From Dipteris shenzhenensis (Eukaryota; Polypodiophyta; Polypodiopsida; Gleicheniales), in assembly GCA_047967505.1 (NCBI GenBank), contig CM106540.1: a DNA stretch of 64,000 bases, one strand, 5' to 3'. The translations under genes and the position numbers were made by a program. A model generated the notes under the pieces. That model had not been told where the DNA came from, did not search any database, and was given only the letters and a program-made list of their open reading frames with translations. How positions within the stretch are numbered: the first letter of the stretch is position 1; every line of letters starts with the position of its first letter. Positions 33,391 through 45,882 of the stretch are shown here, in pieces.

Positions 33391-33639
33391 AATGGGAGAG
33401 GAGATAATGATATAAAGGGACCAATGAAAGAGAAGCACTTAAAACCCTAGTTTTTCTTATATATACTCTCCTCTCATTGTTTCTCTCATTTCAACAAGGA
33501 AGAGCAAGAGGAGAAGCAAGAAGAGGAGGAAGAGCAAAAGCAAGCACAAGCATAGATCTCAACTTTTTTTTAAATTTGTATTCTTTGAAATTTTATTATA
33601 GAGAGAGAAATTAGAGAGCGAAAAGTGAAGGAAAGTCTT
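33391..33639 (+). promoter_or_regulatory. Possible telo-box/TATA promoter segment
   Basis: Unique sequence between two simple arrays. AAAACCCTAG (about 33442), a telo-box-like element known from plant ribosomal protein promoters, is followed about 15 bp later by TTATATATAC and then a pyrimidine-rich stretch (CTCTCCTCTC). It could drive gene A' on the plus strand, though that is more than 4 kb away. I do not find this segment in the left copy. Confidence 0.3.
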
Positions 33640-34074
33640 TTAGAGAGAGATTATAAGAGAGAGAGTCTTGCTGCCTCGGCAACAAAAGAGAGAGAGAGGG
33701 AGAAAGAGAGAGGTAGAGAGAGGAGAGACTTTTTGAGAGAGAGAGAAAGAGAGAGGAGAGACATTTAGAGAGAGAGGGTGAGAGGTAAAAGAGAGAGAGA
33801 GAGGGGAGGGCCACATGAGAGGAGAGATAGAGAGGGGGGCCACGAGAGGAGAGAGAGAGAGAGAGGGAGGGAGAGATTCACGAGACAGAGAGAGGGAGAG
33901 AGAGACCACGTGAGAGGAGAGAGATGTGAGAGAGAGATAGAGGGAGAGAGAGTGGTAGAGGGCTGCGGGAGATGGGAGAGACGAGAGGGAGAGAGAGGCA
34001 AGAGAGAGAAAGGGAGAGAGGGAAAGGAGAGAGAGCACGAGAGAGGGAGGGGGAGAGAGAGAAAGGAGTGCCGA

Positions 34075-34114
<40 letters not shown>

Positions 34115-35706
34115 AGAGAGAGAGAGAGAGAAAGGAGTGCCAAGAGGGAGAGAGAGAGACCACGAGAGAGAGGGGGAGAGAGAGGGGGGTGGGAGGCGCA
34201 ACACGAAGGAGAGAGAGAGAGGGTGTGGGGAGGGAGAGAGAGGGAGGGAGAGAGTGGGGAGAGGGGGGGAGAGAGAGAGTGGGGAGAGAGAGAGAGGGGG
34301 GAGGCGCAATGCGAGGGGGAGGAGAGAGAGAGTGGGGAGGGAGAGAGAGGCACGCTACCATGGCAGTGCGCGAGAGAGAGAGGGGGGAGAGAGAGAGTGG
34401 GAGAGAGAGAGAGGGGGGGAGGCATAGCGTGAGGGGGGGAGGGAGAGGGAGGGAGGGAGAGAGGGGTGCGCTATCTCGACAGCGCGCTAGAGAGAGGGGA
34501 AAGAGAGAGAGTGGGGAGAGAGAGAGGGGGGGGAGGCACAACGCGAGGGGGGGAGAGAGAGAGTGGGGAGGGAGAGAGGGGCATGCTACCGCGGTAGTAC
34601 ACGAGAGAGAGAGGGGGGAGAGAGAGAGTGGGGAGAGAGAGAGGGGGGAAGGTGCAGCACGAGGGGGGGAGGGAGAGAGGGGCGCGCTACCGCGGCAGCG
34701 CACGAGAGAGAGAGGGGGGAGAGAGAGAGGGGGGAAGGTGCAGCACGAGGGGGGGAGGGAGAGAGAGGGAGGGAGAGAGGGGCGCATTGCCGCAGTAGCG
34801 CACGAGAGACAGAGGGGGGGAGAGAGAGAGGGGGGAGAGAGAGGGGGGGGAGGCGCAATGCGAGGGGGGGGGAGAGAGTGCGGGGAGGGAGAGAGAGAGA
34901 GAGGGAGGGAGAGGGGCGCACTGCCATGGCAGCGCACGAGAGAGAGGGGGGAGAGAGAGTGGGGAGAGAGAGGGGGGAGGCGCAGCGCGAGGAGGGGGAG
35001 AGAGAGAGGGCGAGGGAGAGAGGGGCACGCTACCGCACTGCCGCGGTAGCGCGAGAGAGAGAGAGAGGGGGGGAGAGAGAGTGGGGAGAGAGAGAGAGGG
35101 GGGGGAGGCATAGCACGAGGGGGGGAGGGAGAGAGGGGCGTGCTGCCACGGCAACACATGAGAGAGAGAGGGGGGAGAGAGAGAGTGGGGAGAGAGAGAG
35201 AGGGGGGAGGCACAGCGCGAGGGGGGGAGAGAGAGAGGGGGAGGGAGAGAGGGGCGCGCTGCCACGGTAGTGCACGAGAGAGAGAGGGGGGAGAGAGAGA
35301 GTGGTGGGGAGAGAGAGGGGGGGGAGGCACAGTGCGGGGGGGGGAGGGAGAGAGAGGGAGGGAGAGAGGGGCACAAGAGAGAGAGAGAGAGAGAGAGTGG
35401 GAGGAGTGGGAGAGAGAGGAGAGCGAGAGAGAGAGAGAGAGTGTGGGAGGGAGAGAGAGGGGCATGGGCACCATGAGAGAGGGAGTGGGAGAGAGAGGAG
35501 AGAAAGAGTAGGAGAGCGAGAGAGAGTGGGAGGGAGAGAGAGGGGCGCGCTGCCGCGGCAGCACATGAGAGAGAGAGAGAGAGTGAGGAGAGTGGGAGAG
35601 ACAGTAGAGAAAGATAGAGTGGGAGAGAGTAGGAGAGCAAGAGAGAAGAGAGAGAGGCACAGCGCGCAAGTGAGAGAGAGAGAGAGAAAAAGAGAGGAGA
35701 GAGTGG

Positions 35707-35768
<62 letters not shown>

Positions 35769-35906
35769 GAAGAGGAGGGGAGAGAGTAAATAAAGATGAG
35801 AGGAAACGTAGACTAGAGGGGAGAGGAAATAAAAAGGAGAGGAGAGAGAGAGAGAGAGAAGAGGAAAAGAGAGGGAGAGGAGAGATGAGAGAGAGAGAAG
35901 CATACT

Positions 35907-35943
<37 letters not shown>

Positions 35944-35990
35944 AGAAGAAGAGAGAAGCGTACTAGCGTGAGAGAGAAAGAGAAGAAGAA
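33640..35990. repeat. Purine-rich (GAGAGA)n array with GC palindromes
   Basis: Mirror of 12436-14330. GAGAGA and GGGGGG tracts with inserts such as GCTACCGCGGCAGC and GCTGCCGCGGCAGC (35559-35572). Long Ser/Leu/Pro or Arg/Glu/Gly frames here are composition artefacts. Confidence 0.85.
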
Positions 35991-36965
35991 GAGAGGAGAT
36001 GAGAGAGATTGATGAGAGATGAAAATTTAGAGAGGGAGGGCACAAGAGAAAGTACGATCAGAGATATAAAATCTTACCAATGAGGAGGAGAAATGAGTGG
36101 GCGACGATCAAGGAGAGATAAAGGAGAGATGTTTTGATGAAAGAATTTGGGAGCTACGATCAATGAGGCATATTAGAGGAGATTGGTGTGCGATTTAGTC
36201 GAAACTTAAACAAACAAAACTATAAACCTTGGCGTTTGAAAAGAGAAACATGTGGAAACTTGAATTTCAAATTTCCCACCTTTTTTTAAACTATGAATCC
36301 TTGTGTTTGAAAAGATAAATGTGTGGAAACTTGAAAATTGTGATAAAAGACAACCTTGTGTTTGAAAAGACAAACGTGTGGAAACTTGAAAAGTGTGAAA
36401 AGACAAACGTGTGCGAAAAGGAAAACTTGTGGAAACTTGAATTTTAATTTTTAAAATTTAAAATGAGTTTCACTTCCATTTTCAATTTACTGGTTTAATT
36501 TGTCAATTAAATTTTCTAAAATATAGTTTACAAAAATGCATTTTGTTTTGAAATATAGAAAGTATAATTTTAATTTTATTACATTTTTTAAAATTTTAAA
36601 AGTAGTTTAACTTACATTCGTTATTATTACTTTAATTTATTTCTTTTTAGGGAGAATTAATATATTCTTCTAGGTAAATATTAAATTTTTAATTTTAAGT
36701 CTTATTTTCTTAATTTTATGTTATTTTTTCATAAACTTTAAGTTAAATTGAATTTATTTATATTTTAAATTTTGTGATTTCAAAATTTTAAGTCTTATTT
36801 TCTTAATTTAACGTTATTTTTTCATAAACTTTAAGTTAAATTGAATTTATTTATATTTCCAATTTTGTGATTTCAAACTTATAAGAATTTACTTTGTCAA
36901 AGTTTAAACTTCTTATGATTGTGAATTTTAAATTCTTATTAGTTTTAAGTTAAATTAATTTGAAT
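35991..36965. other. AT-rich region between arrays, with local tandem duplication
   Basis: It includes the single copy of the putative gene B leader (36020-36235) and AT-rich DNA matching 11500-12030. A block of about 95 bp containing TTTTTTCATAAACTTTAAG occurs twice, about 36692-36785 and 36786-36880. No coding signal. Confidence 0.5.
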
Positions 36966-37505
36966 TAAAAAAGAGTTTGGGGGTTTGGGTTTAAGGTTTG
37001 GGGATGAGGGTTTAGGGTTTCGGAGTTAGGGCTTAGGGTTTGGGGTTAGGGGTTAGGAGTTTACAGTTTAGGGTTTGGGTTTGGGGTTAGTGTTTAGAGC
37101 GTTAGTATTTGGGGGTTAGGGTTTAGGGTTTAGCGTTTAGGTTTTGGGATTCAGGGTTTAAGGATTAGGGGTTAGGATTTGGGGGTTAGGGTTTAGGGTT
37201 TGGGGGTTTGGGTTTAGAGTTTAGGGTTTAAGGTTTTGAGGTTTAGGTTTAGGGTTTAGGGTTTAGGGTTTTGAGGTTTGGGTTTAGGGTTTAGGGTTTG
37301 GGGGTTAGGTTTTAGGGTTTTAAGGTTTGGGGGTTAGGATTTAGGGTTTAGGAGTTTAGGGTTTAGGGTTTAGGGATTTGGGTTTAGGGTTTAGGGTTCA
37401 GGGTTTGGGGGTTTGGTTTTAGGGTTCAGGATTTGGGGTTAGGTTTTAAGATTTGAGGGTTTGGGTTTCGCATTTAGGGTTTAGGGTTTAGGGTTTAGGA
37501 TTTGG
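36966..37505 (+). repeat. Second telomere-like array of right copy
   Basis: About 540 bp of degenerate TTTAGGG on the plus strand, with TTTGGGGGTT variants. The left copy has no telomere-like DNA at the homologous place (about 11400-11480), so it was gained here or lost there. Its orientation is opposite to the array at 31650-32500. Confidence 0.88.
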
Positions 37506-38203
37506 AGTCAAATTAAATTTGTAGTTTTTATTATTTAAATTCAAATTTATTAAGATTTTAACTTCTTATTAATGTGAATGTTCAATTCTTATGAGTTGTA
37601 AGTAAATTAGTTTTTGAAAATATAAATTTTATCTTTTTAAAACTCGCAACCTGAGTATATTAAAAAGAATAATGGAAAATAGATTATTTCTTGCTTTTAA
37701 TTCGCAACCTAAGCATATTAAAAAGAATAATGGAAAATAAATTATTTCTTGCTTTTCTTCGCTTCGATGGTTGGTGTAGTCTAGATTAGCATAGATTAGT
37801 TTGTCCTTAGAGGAGAGAAAAAAACAATCAAAGCCGTGCTCAAAATTTCTCGACTAGTTCCTAATCAGAGTCAGTCCATTCGTTCACATTCGGTTTCACA
37901 CTCACAACAACCCTACCATTTAAGCAACGATCAAGGTTTTTAAACTTTCAAGATGATTGAAAATTGTATCAGTGGACATGACAGATTACAGTTGAATCAG
38001 TTAAGGGACTAGACAGAGCAGATTATATTTGTACTAGTTGTGGGAGTTGACAGAGCATTTTACACTTATATCAGTTGCGGGAGTTGACAGAGCATTTTGC
38101 ACTTATATCTGATAGACTTCAAATTTGTATTCGATTGTACTTTATTTCATTTTACACTATCCACGAGTTCATTGTAAATCCTTATTTTTTTTCACATTTA
38201 TGC
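37506..38203 (+). other. Upstream region of gene A'
   Basis: Mirror of 10591-11480. Contains two close copies of a phrase around GGGAGTTGACAGAGCATTTT (near 38042 and 38081). Presumably promoter and 5' untranslated region of A'. No confident core promoter. Confidence 0.4.
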
Positions 38204-41200
38204 ATGTGTCTAAGCCTTGTAAAGCCTTTTAGGCTATTCCCAAAGCATGAAATTGACACTTATATGATTGGGAAGAATAAAAACTTGAGGTGTATTAATG
38301 GGACTCATTGTACTTTTGATTTATCAAAGTAATTGTAGTTTCTCAAAGTACCTAAAATTTTTGTTGTGCTTTAATATAGGATGGATCTTGAGGCTACAAC
38401 ATTTGTCAATGGTATGATACTGAAATACAATGGAAGAATTTATGCCCCAAAGGACTTCACAAACTGGACCATTGTTGACACAACAAAGAAAGCATGGTTC
38501 TTGGTATTAAGTAAAGGAAATCTCATTCTAGTGATGACAAAGAGAGAGTTGGAGAAAGATGAGTGGGCATCAAATGTATCTTTCTCAAAGAGCAATTTGA
38601 TTCAAGGGGGCACCTTACTAGGAATAAAAATTGAAAAAGATAGCAGTACAATGATGATTTATACAAAGTCAAGAATGAGCAACAGATTGTTTCTTCTTTC
38701 TAAGAAAGATGCAATGCACTTTGTGATGCCGCCGCCAAAAGCACCTAGATTTCCTGAATTGGTTCCTCCATTAGAGATCCTCCAACATGTGTGGAAGGAA
38801 TTTCCCATTGAGGAAGCAAGAAAAATGCAGTCAAAGATTATCCTTGAATACTTTCAGGGTGTCATTGAACAAGGTTCAACTTCATTAGAGGGACCTAAGG
38901 TGCAAGAATCCACACATGAGAAAGGAAGTGATGAGACACGCCATGTAGACCTGGTTCATGGTAATACAAATGAGAGAGGAACTAGAGTGGATGAGACAGA
39001 ACACATTGTAGCATTGGATGAGGGTCTTGTACACGTGGATGCTTACAAGGGATTTACATCTGAGACAGGAATTGAATTGGTGGAGACAGGACATGCATTA
39101 GATGATACCGGACATGCATATGCATCCCAGACAGAAATTGAATTGAGTGAGACACGACATGCATCAGATAAGATAGGACATGCAACACATCTCTTGTTCA
39201 TGGTATTACTCACTTAGATGGTGTAACTCATGAAGTTGATGGAATAACAAAACAAGTGAAGCCCTTAAGTATACCTGAAGTTGAGGCAATAGAAGAAGAA
39301 GTAGGGTGATCTAAAGCGGTTCACATAGAGCCCCTAAAAAATAAACCCCGACGTCAAATGCAAAAGGCAAGTCCTTCACGAGCTACAGTTCCAAGTCCTA
39401 TAACTCGAAAAAGAGGTCGTTCATATACAAAGAAAGGGCAAAGAAGAGAAGAGGAAGAACACGAAGAGGATGCGGAGGGTCTTGAAATGGAGTCAAATTA
39501 GCAGAAATATTATCAATGAAGAACCTAAATCTTCGCTTGAATGAGGCTGTGATAGATGAGGATCCAGGATATATATGGGGCCAGAAGACTCAAGTTATAC
39601 ATGCTTCAATGGTGGTCAAAGCAAGTGTCTTCACCAATAGCAGGACCTTAAATATTGTCTATGCTAAAAAGATTTTTCAGGCTTTGATTGATGGAAAAAA
39701 ACTAGTTGTTTCAAATTTGGTACTTCGTCCAAGAGCATTTTGGCCAGTCATAGGAGATTATAGTCACAAGTTCCCTCACTTCAAGAAGGACAGAGTTCAG
39801 TGAATGATCTAGAATGACATATAAAGGATGCCAAGAGAAATTTCTTAGCTCATTGCACATTTGAGGCAATAGATGGTCAGCACTATGCCTATGCTTATAA
39901 TGAGTGCTCTAGAGAGGCATACAACAAAGGAGAAATTACTTATCAAACCTTCACGAGTGTGCCTCAATTTCACTACTATTCTGCATGCATTTGTATATTC
40001 AAGACGAGAAAAAATATTTGATTGAGTCGAAAAGACTTAATCATGACATTTATGCACTACGAAAAATCACCTCCACTTCAGAGATGTTGCTCAAAGCTAG
40101 GACCATATGGAGAACTTTTCATTCTCCTGTGACCACTCTCAAAAGAACTACAACTAAAGTGGAAGCGGATAATCTTGTTGACTTCTACACATGCTTGAGT
40201 GCCACTGTACCAAGGGGAAAGCAGGAAAGAGTAAAGGTGATTACAAGCTTTAAGACAGTAAGGGATAGGTATCAAGACTACACAAGCATACTTTTCCATA
40301 GTGATGAAGTTTTTCATCAGATCAAAGATGTCTGTCTTGCATGTGAGAAGGGAGATGTCACATATGAGGCTCCATCATTGATTAAAGACAAGGCAAAGAA
40401 TATTGAGAAAAAAGAGATGACAGCTCAGATGTGGAGGCCTCTAAGAAACTTACCAGACAAATACGCAAGTCTTGTTGCAGAGAAATTAATATCCAAAGAA
40501 TGGTTTTTTGGCAAAAAGGATAAAGATCATTGCATGGAAGATTGCAACATCAATAGGTCAAGCGTGATGTAGTAAAGAGTGCAATTGAATATTTGTTGGC
40601 AAAAAAAAAAATTCCAATTAGCCAATGTAAAATTGATCATAGCATTGTGAGGCAGATGGCATCAGCTTTACCATCGACTAAACAGAAGGCTTGGGCACAT
40701 AAATGGGTAAAGGTAGAAGATGATGGATCTGAAATTACTCCTTCTATGACAAGTGACATTCCGGAAAATGTGTATGCATATGCACAAAAAGTCATCAATA
40801 AGCACACTCTCAGAAAAGAAAAAACTTTGAACAAGGGCTTTTTTTTCATACATGAAATCATTTCAGAGTCTAGAAAGAGTGTTGAGTGCAAGGGAGTTTC
40901 ATTGAATGATTTTTTATCCGATGACACTGTTTGGGAGAGGCCTCAGCTTTTCTTTATCTATGAAATATTACCGGATGACATTCATCAACTCCTTGACAGA
41001 ATATTACATACCACCATTGGTAAAGTGGGACTATGTAACATAGTCATATTTGTTGATAAAGATGACAAGGAAAAAATGTCTGCTACCCTACAAAAACAAT
41101 ATGGCAATGAGCTTAAGATTTACAATGGTATATACTCAAGAAAAAGGAACAAGAGAGAATGCGGTCTCAAGATACAGAGTCTTGAAACCTTTATCTTGTG

Positions 41201-41849
41201 CATGAAGAGACCTTACAATGATCACTCCTTATAGAACAACATAAGAGGGAATGCAAAGAGATTGCAACAACTGCTAGAAGAGCATGAAGCTCCAAGTCCC
41301 CTCCATCACAACACAAATCACTATGAAAGGCTAGTAAAAAGTGCTAATCTTTTAATTAGTATGATGGAAATTTTGCTGCCGTCCAGATGGGAAGTCACAT
41401 TGTGTCGAATGGGATATTTTTTTGAAGCTCTATCAGAAAAGGACACCATGTAAATATTATTGAGAGCCTTGCTTGCTTGGAATACCTTGATACCGTGGCT
41501 TCTCTCACAATAAAGTATGATAAGAAAGGTCCGATTTCAGATGAAGAGGATGCTGACATAGAGATGGTCATGTATGACGAGAGCAAGAAAGATGATGAAA
41601 ATGCTGAAAGCTCTGGATATGATAGTGAGGACACCAGTGATAGTAAGGAAGCTGAAGAAGATGGATATGACACTAACCTTGCCTCAAAATGTTACATAAA
41701 AAGACCACGAAGATATCTAGAGGTATGAAAACTTATGTTTAATTTTCTTTATTCATTTAAAGGCCTTTTTAAATTTATAATTAATTTAAAATTTTGAATC
41801 TCATAATTATTTTATCCTTTTATAGGAGAAGGGAAAGGAGGAGGATGAG
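38204..41849 (+). pseudogene. Gene A' (right copy of A), truncated in exon 3
   Basis: Exon 1 38204-38289, intron 90 bp, exon 2 38380-41722, intron 103 bp, exon 3 from 41826 until the break at 41849. The exon 1-2 junction reads KNKNLR-MDLEATTF in frame. It keeps CAG codons at both places where left gene A has TAG, but has its own damage: a 1-bp deletion near 39183, TGA at about 39307, a stop near 39501, a deletion of about 60 bp near 39765 relative to the left copy, a frameshift near 40000, and TAG at about 41232. Everything after the acidic region, including both Ulp1-like domains, is missing. The N-terminal and middle domains are not recognised. A middle stretch of alternating hydrophobic strands (VIFVDKDDKE) is Rossmann-like at best. 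Confidence 0.65.
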
Positions 41850-42051
41850 CCGGTTCCGAGACCGAATCCAACCAATGCAGTGTGGGGGTTAAAGGTCACT
41901 GTGCCTTAACCCCGGTTATGTACAATACTCAAACACATATATAAATGAATAAAAAAGAAGATTAGGGTGGTTCTGCACCCACCAAAACTTGTGTGGCTCT
42001 CTGTCTCTCTCTCTCCCTCTTCCGTTCTTGCTTCTGTTGAGAGCACTCTCA

Positions 42052-43499
42052 ACTGGTATCCGAGCCCGGGTGATCTAGCTAAGCGTGCGTGAATGCTTGA
42101 AGCTCAGTAGCTCTGTGGGAGGAAGGAGAAGCTTTGTGGGAAGCTTTGTGGGTGACTTTACTTGCATCCGAGTGTGCAGAGACCTTGGAGGAACCTTTAG
42201 AAAAGTCACTTTGGCTTTGCGAAGTGGTTTTGAGAGCCTGTTAAGAGCTTTCACAGGAAAAGTCGTTTTTTGAGCTTTTCCCTGTTCCGTTCGATGACAG
42301 AGACTCCATATTGACTTGTAGAGGCAACTATTGCTTGCTTTTGGTGTCCACTTCACTTCAGGAGCTTGGAAAAACCTTCATTCTTAAATCTAGGATCATT
42401 TCAGTGGATTTCTGACTCACTGTGTCAGTTCCTGCGTTTTTTGCCTGGGTGTTGGAACTCAAGTTTGGAGCAACCATTTGTAGATCTGTCAGTTCTGGTG
42501 GACTCAGGAGGTCCTAAAACTGCTATGTTGCTCATCATTCGCACTCCGGTGGAGTTTACAAACAGCTCTGTTTCCAAAAACGTTTTTCAGTCCGTGTGTT
42601 GGACCCAGTGATTGAGACCATGGTTTCTAAAACCGTCTGTCCCATTGCGTTTCGGACGCCCAAAAACCCCTACCTGTTAGTTCTTGCGCAATTCGGTGGA
42701 GGATTTTCAGAGTTATAGATCTCTGTGTATTCGATTTCGTCTCTCTGTTATGCATTTTTCATTCTAAGGTTTTGAAACCTTAGATTTATGCCACATGGCA
42801 GTGGATAAGTGTTGACTCCCATTTCTCACTCATCGGTTGGGATTTTGGAGTTTTGGCAGAAGAGAGATATTTGCAGATTTTCTTGCTGAGTCCAATTATG
42901 CAATGGCGCCCATGTTTTTTTAGGCATCTCAGGTTCTATTTTCAGTAGCGCTCATTACCGTGGGACTATTATTTCTTGAGCATACCTTATGCAGATCACT
43001 CTGGTTGCAGTTTGAGTAGTGTGCGCTCCTTCGTGGTATGCATTGGGTTGCAGTGGATGATTTATAGGCCATTTGGATGCATTGCGGTCCTTGTTGTATG
43101 TGCTGATAGGCCCAAATTGCCTTGTGGGATGCTATTTTTTTTTAATGGACGCTTTGCACATGGATGCTATTTTATGCTGAGGGACAGCTTTGAAACATTG
43201 CAGGTGATGCACTGATAGTGCTATGCTCTCTTGGATGAGATATTATTGATGCATATGCCAGTGGACGGTGTTTATGCTTGAGTCATTTGGCACTTATTGG
43301 CATTTTCTTTTGGGCCAGATTTGCTCATATGGATGCATAGTATATGCACATGAGTCAGATGCATCTTTTGATGCTTTGAGCTTTGAATTTTGGTGATATT
43401 TCACTTTATTATGGCATACACATTTGGGTGCACCTGGTATTTGGTGTGATTCTCTCTTGCAGGCACTAGCATTTGGGATTTTATTTCATTTGCATCATG
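42052..43499 (+). other. Copia-2 leader, non-coding
   Basis: 1.45 kb between primer site and gag ATG without a recognisable frame. Short frames of 60-93 codons are present on both strands but have no retroelement motifs. Long leaders are common in plant copia elements. Confidence 0.6.
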
Positions 43500-43949
43500 G
43501 CATCCTCTTCCATGTCTGAAAAGGAGTTTTTCAGCATTAAAAAGTTTGATGGGATAAACTTTTCTTTGTGGAAAGAATAGATAAGGGATGTGCTTATTCA
43601 AAAGAAGCAGATTAAACCCTTAGCAGCGATTGAAGCTAAGCCTGCAAATATGTCTGTGGATGATTGGAATGAGTTGGATGCATTAGCAAAGTCTACTATT
43701 AGACTTCATCTTGCAAAGTCAGTTTATTTCACAGTAGTAAATGAGCAGACTACGGAAGATTTGTGGAAGAAACTGTGTGCCACTTATGAGAAGGAAACTG
43801 CCTCTAATAAAGTTTACCTCATGAAGAGGTTGTTTGAGCTGCAGATGAAGGAAGGGGTCTCCATTGCTTCTCACTTGAATGAATTCAATATTATTTTTAG
43901 CCAGCTTCAGGCTCAGAAGATGAATTTTGATGCGGAGACTCAAGGGTAG
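43500..43949 (+). pseudogene. Copia-2 gag, N-terminal part
   Basis: From the ATG at about 43499 (MASSSMSEKEFFSIKKFDG) a UBN2-type Gag domain runs through DLWKKLCATYEKE and HLNEFNIIFSQL. One TAG at 43578-43580 replaces CAG (KE-Q-IRDVL). The frame ends at the internal deletion, where DAETQG meets the spacer that precedes reverse transcriptase. There is no zinc knuckle. Confidence 0.8.
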
Positions 43950-45652
43950 ATGATGGATCATCTATTGGTGGAAATGATGAGCCAAATGTGGCTGATATGC
44001 AAGTGGGACAGCAAGCTGAAATGCCCTTGAGAAGATCATCTAGAGTGTCTAGACTGCCTGATAGGTTTGTTCCAGGGGTAGACTATGTGATGCTTACTGA
44101 TTGCGGGGAGCCTTCTTGCTATAGAGAGGCTATGATGCATGAGGATCAACGCAAGTGGGAGTATGCTATGCAATCAGAGATGAGTTCACTTATGAATAAT
44201 AAGACTTGGGACTTGGTTTCTTTGCCACATGGAAAGAAAGCATTGCCATGTAAATGGGTCTACAAGATGAAGGTCACAGGTGATGATGTGCCTAGGTACA
44301 AGGCCCGTTTGGTCGCTAAAGGGTTCAAGCAAGAGAAGGGTGTGGACTTTGATGAGATATTCTCTCCGGTTGTGAAGATGACCACACTTAGATGCATGCT
44401 TGGACTAGTGGCATTAGAGGATATGGAGCTTATGCAGATGGATGTCAAGACAGCTTTCTTGCATGGGGATTTGCATGAGGAAATTTACATGGTGCAGCCG
44501 GAAGGCTTTGAAGAAAAGGGCAAAGAGCATTTAGTTTGCAAGCTGAAGAAGAGTCTGTATGGTCTTAAGCAAGCGCCTAGAGAATGGTATCAGAAGTTTG
44601 ATGCTTTCATTTGGTCCCAGGATTTTAGGAGGAGTGAAATTGATCACTGCCTCTACACTAAAAGGGCTAAGGATAATAGCCTAATAATCTTGACACTATA
44701 TGTGGATGATATGGTATTGGCTAGCAAGAATACTTATGAGCTAGATGCATTAAAGGCCAAGTTGCATGAGGCCTTTGATATGAAGGATTTGGGATTTGCA
44801 GGTCATATTCTTGGTATGCGCATCACGCGTGATCGGAGTAGGAAACTCCTTTGGCTTTCACAAAAAGAATATGTTACAAAAGTATTGCAGCATTTCAATA
44901 TGGAGGGGGGGAAGGCAGTGAGTACTCCATTGCCTCCATATGTGAAACTGAGTCATACAGATAGTCCCAAATCAGATGAGGAAAGGGCCATGATGGCCAA
45001 GGTTCCTTATGCATCAGCAGTTGGGAGTCTTATGTATGCTATGATAGCTACTAGACCAGACATTGCATTTGCAGTGGGAGTTGTTAGCCGGTATATGGCT
45101 AATCCAGGAAAGAGGCATTGGGAGGCAGTTAAGTGCATCATGAGGTACATGAAGGGTACCAAGGAGATGTGCATTTGCTTTGGTAAAGGAGACATGTGTG
45201 TACTCGGGTACACAGATTCAGACTATGCAGGGCATGTGGATAGTAGGAGATCCACTTCTGGTTATGTGTTCACCTTTGCAGGTGGTGCAGTGTTGTGGAT
45301 GTCTCGTGCACAGAAGTGCGTTGCTTTGTCTACCACAGAGGCTGAGTATGTTGCAGCCACAGAGGGTTGCAAGGAGGCTATATGGCTTGATCGGCTAGTG
45401 GGAGATTTGGGGATTCATACAGGTGTACCGACATTGCATAGTGATTCCATGAGTGCTATTCAGCTAGCACGGAATCCGGTCTTTCATGCAAAGACCAAAC
45501 ACATTGAGGTCAGGTTTCATCAGGGAGGTACTTGAGGACAAGTGCATAGAGCTTGTCAAGGTTCATACAGATGATAACCCTGCAGATATGCTGACGAAGA
45601 GTCTACCTAGTCAGCGGTTTGAGTATTGTCGTGTATTGATGGGCATTGGATA
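43946..45652 (+). pseudogene. Copia-2 reverse transcriptase-RNase H
   Basis: The frame starts in the acidic spacer (VDDGSSIGGNDEP) and contains the conserved RRSSRVSRLPDR entry motif, RT motifs QMDVKTAFLHGDL and LYVDDMVL, TRPDIAFAVGVVS, and RNase H YTDSDYAG and STTEAEYVA. A 1-bp deletion near 45518 shifts the frame within KHIEVRFH. The correct continuation (REVLEDKCIELVKVH, NPADMLTKSLP) is present in another frame to the stop at 45652. Confidence 0.85.
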
Positions 45653-45882
45653 GTATGCTCACTGGTTCTTCTCCCTTAAAGGCACATTGTCCTTTAAGTG
45701 GGAGGTTGTGGGGGTTAAAGGTCACTGTGCCTTAACCCCGGTTATGTACAATACTCAAACACATATATAAATGAATGAAAAAGAAGATTAGGGTGGTTCT
45801 GCACCCACCAAAACTTGTGTGGCTCTCTGTCTCTCTCTCTCCCTCTTCTGTTCTTGCTTCCGTTGAGAGCACTCTCATGTAG

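Larger units (their letters stand above)
27599..41849. mobile_element. Giant DNA transposon, right copy (inverted, truncated)
   Basis: It begins at TTAA (27599-27602) with the B-side terminus and mirrors the left copy: gene B' (minus), telomere-like array, G-rich minisatellite, purine array, gene A' (plus). Similarity ends abruptly at 41849 inside exon 3 of A', where copia-3 sequence starts. The Ulp1 domains, gene C and the A-side terminus are missing. The arms differ by substitutions, indels, local duplications and a deletion in B', so they have long been separate. Confidence 0.8.
41881..45877 (+). mobile_element. Copia-2: internally deleted copia nested in copia-3
   Basis: LTRs 41881-42051 and 45707-45877 (171 bp each) begin TGTGGGGGTTAAAGG and end CACTCTCA. 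Target duplication is TGCAG (41876-41880) against TGTAG (45878-45882), one change. The primer site TGGTATCCGAGCCC lies two bases after the 5' LTR and differs from the usual TGGTATCAGAGC by one base. An unusually long leader (42052-43499) precedes gag. Zinc knuckle, protease and integrase are missing by an internal deletion at about 43945. It is a different family from copia-1. Confidence 0.9.

Noticed and set aside
33640-35903. Long Arg/Glu/Gly or Ser/Leu/Pro frames (up to about 700 codons)
   Set aside because: Same composition effect in the purine array. The mirror array in the left arm gives unrelated proteins.
696-41849. Inverted pair as an assembly artefact
   Set aside because: The arms carry different substitutions, indels, stop codons, array lengths and insertions (copia-1, TR-GAG). 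A mirrored assembly error would give identical arms.
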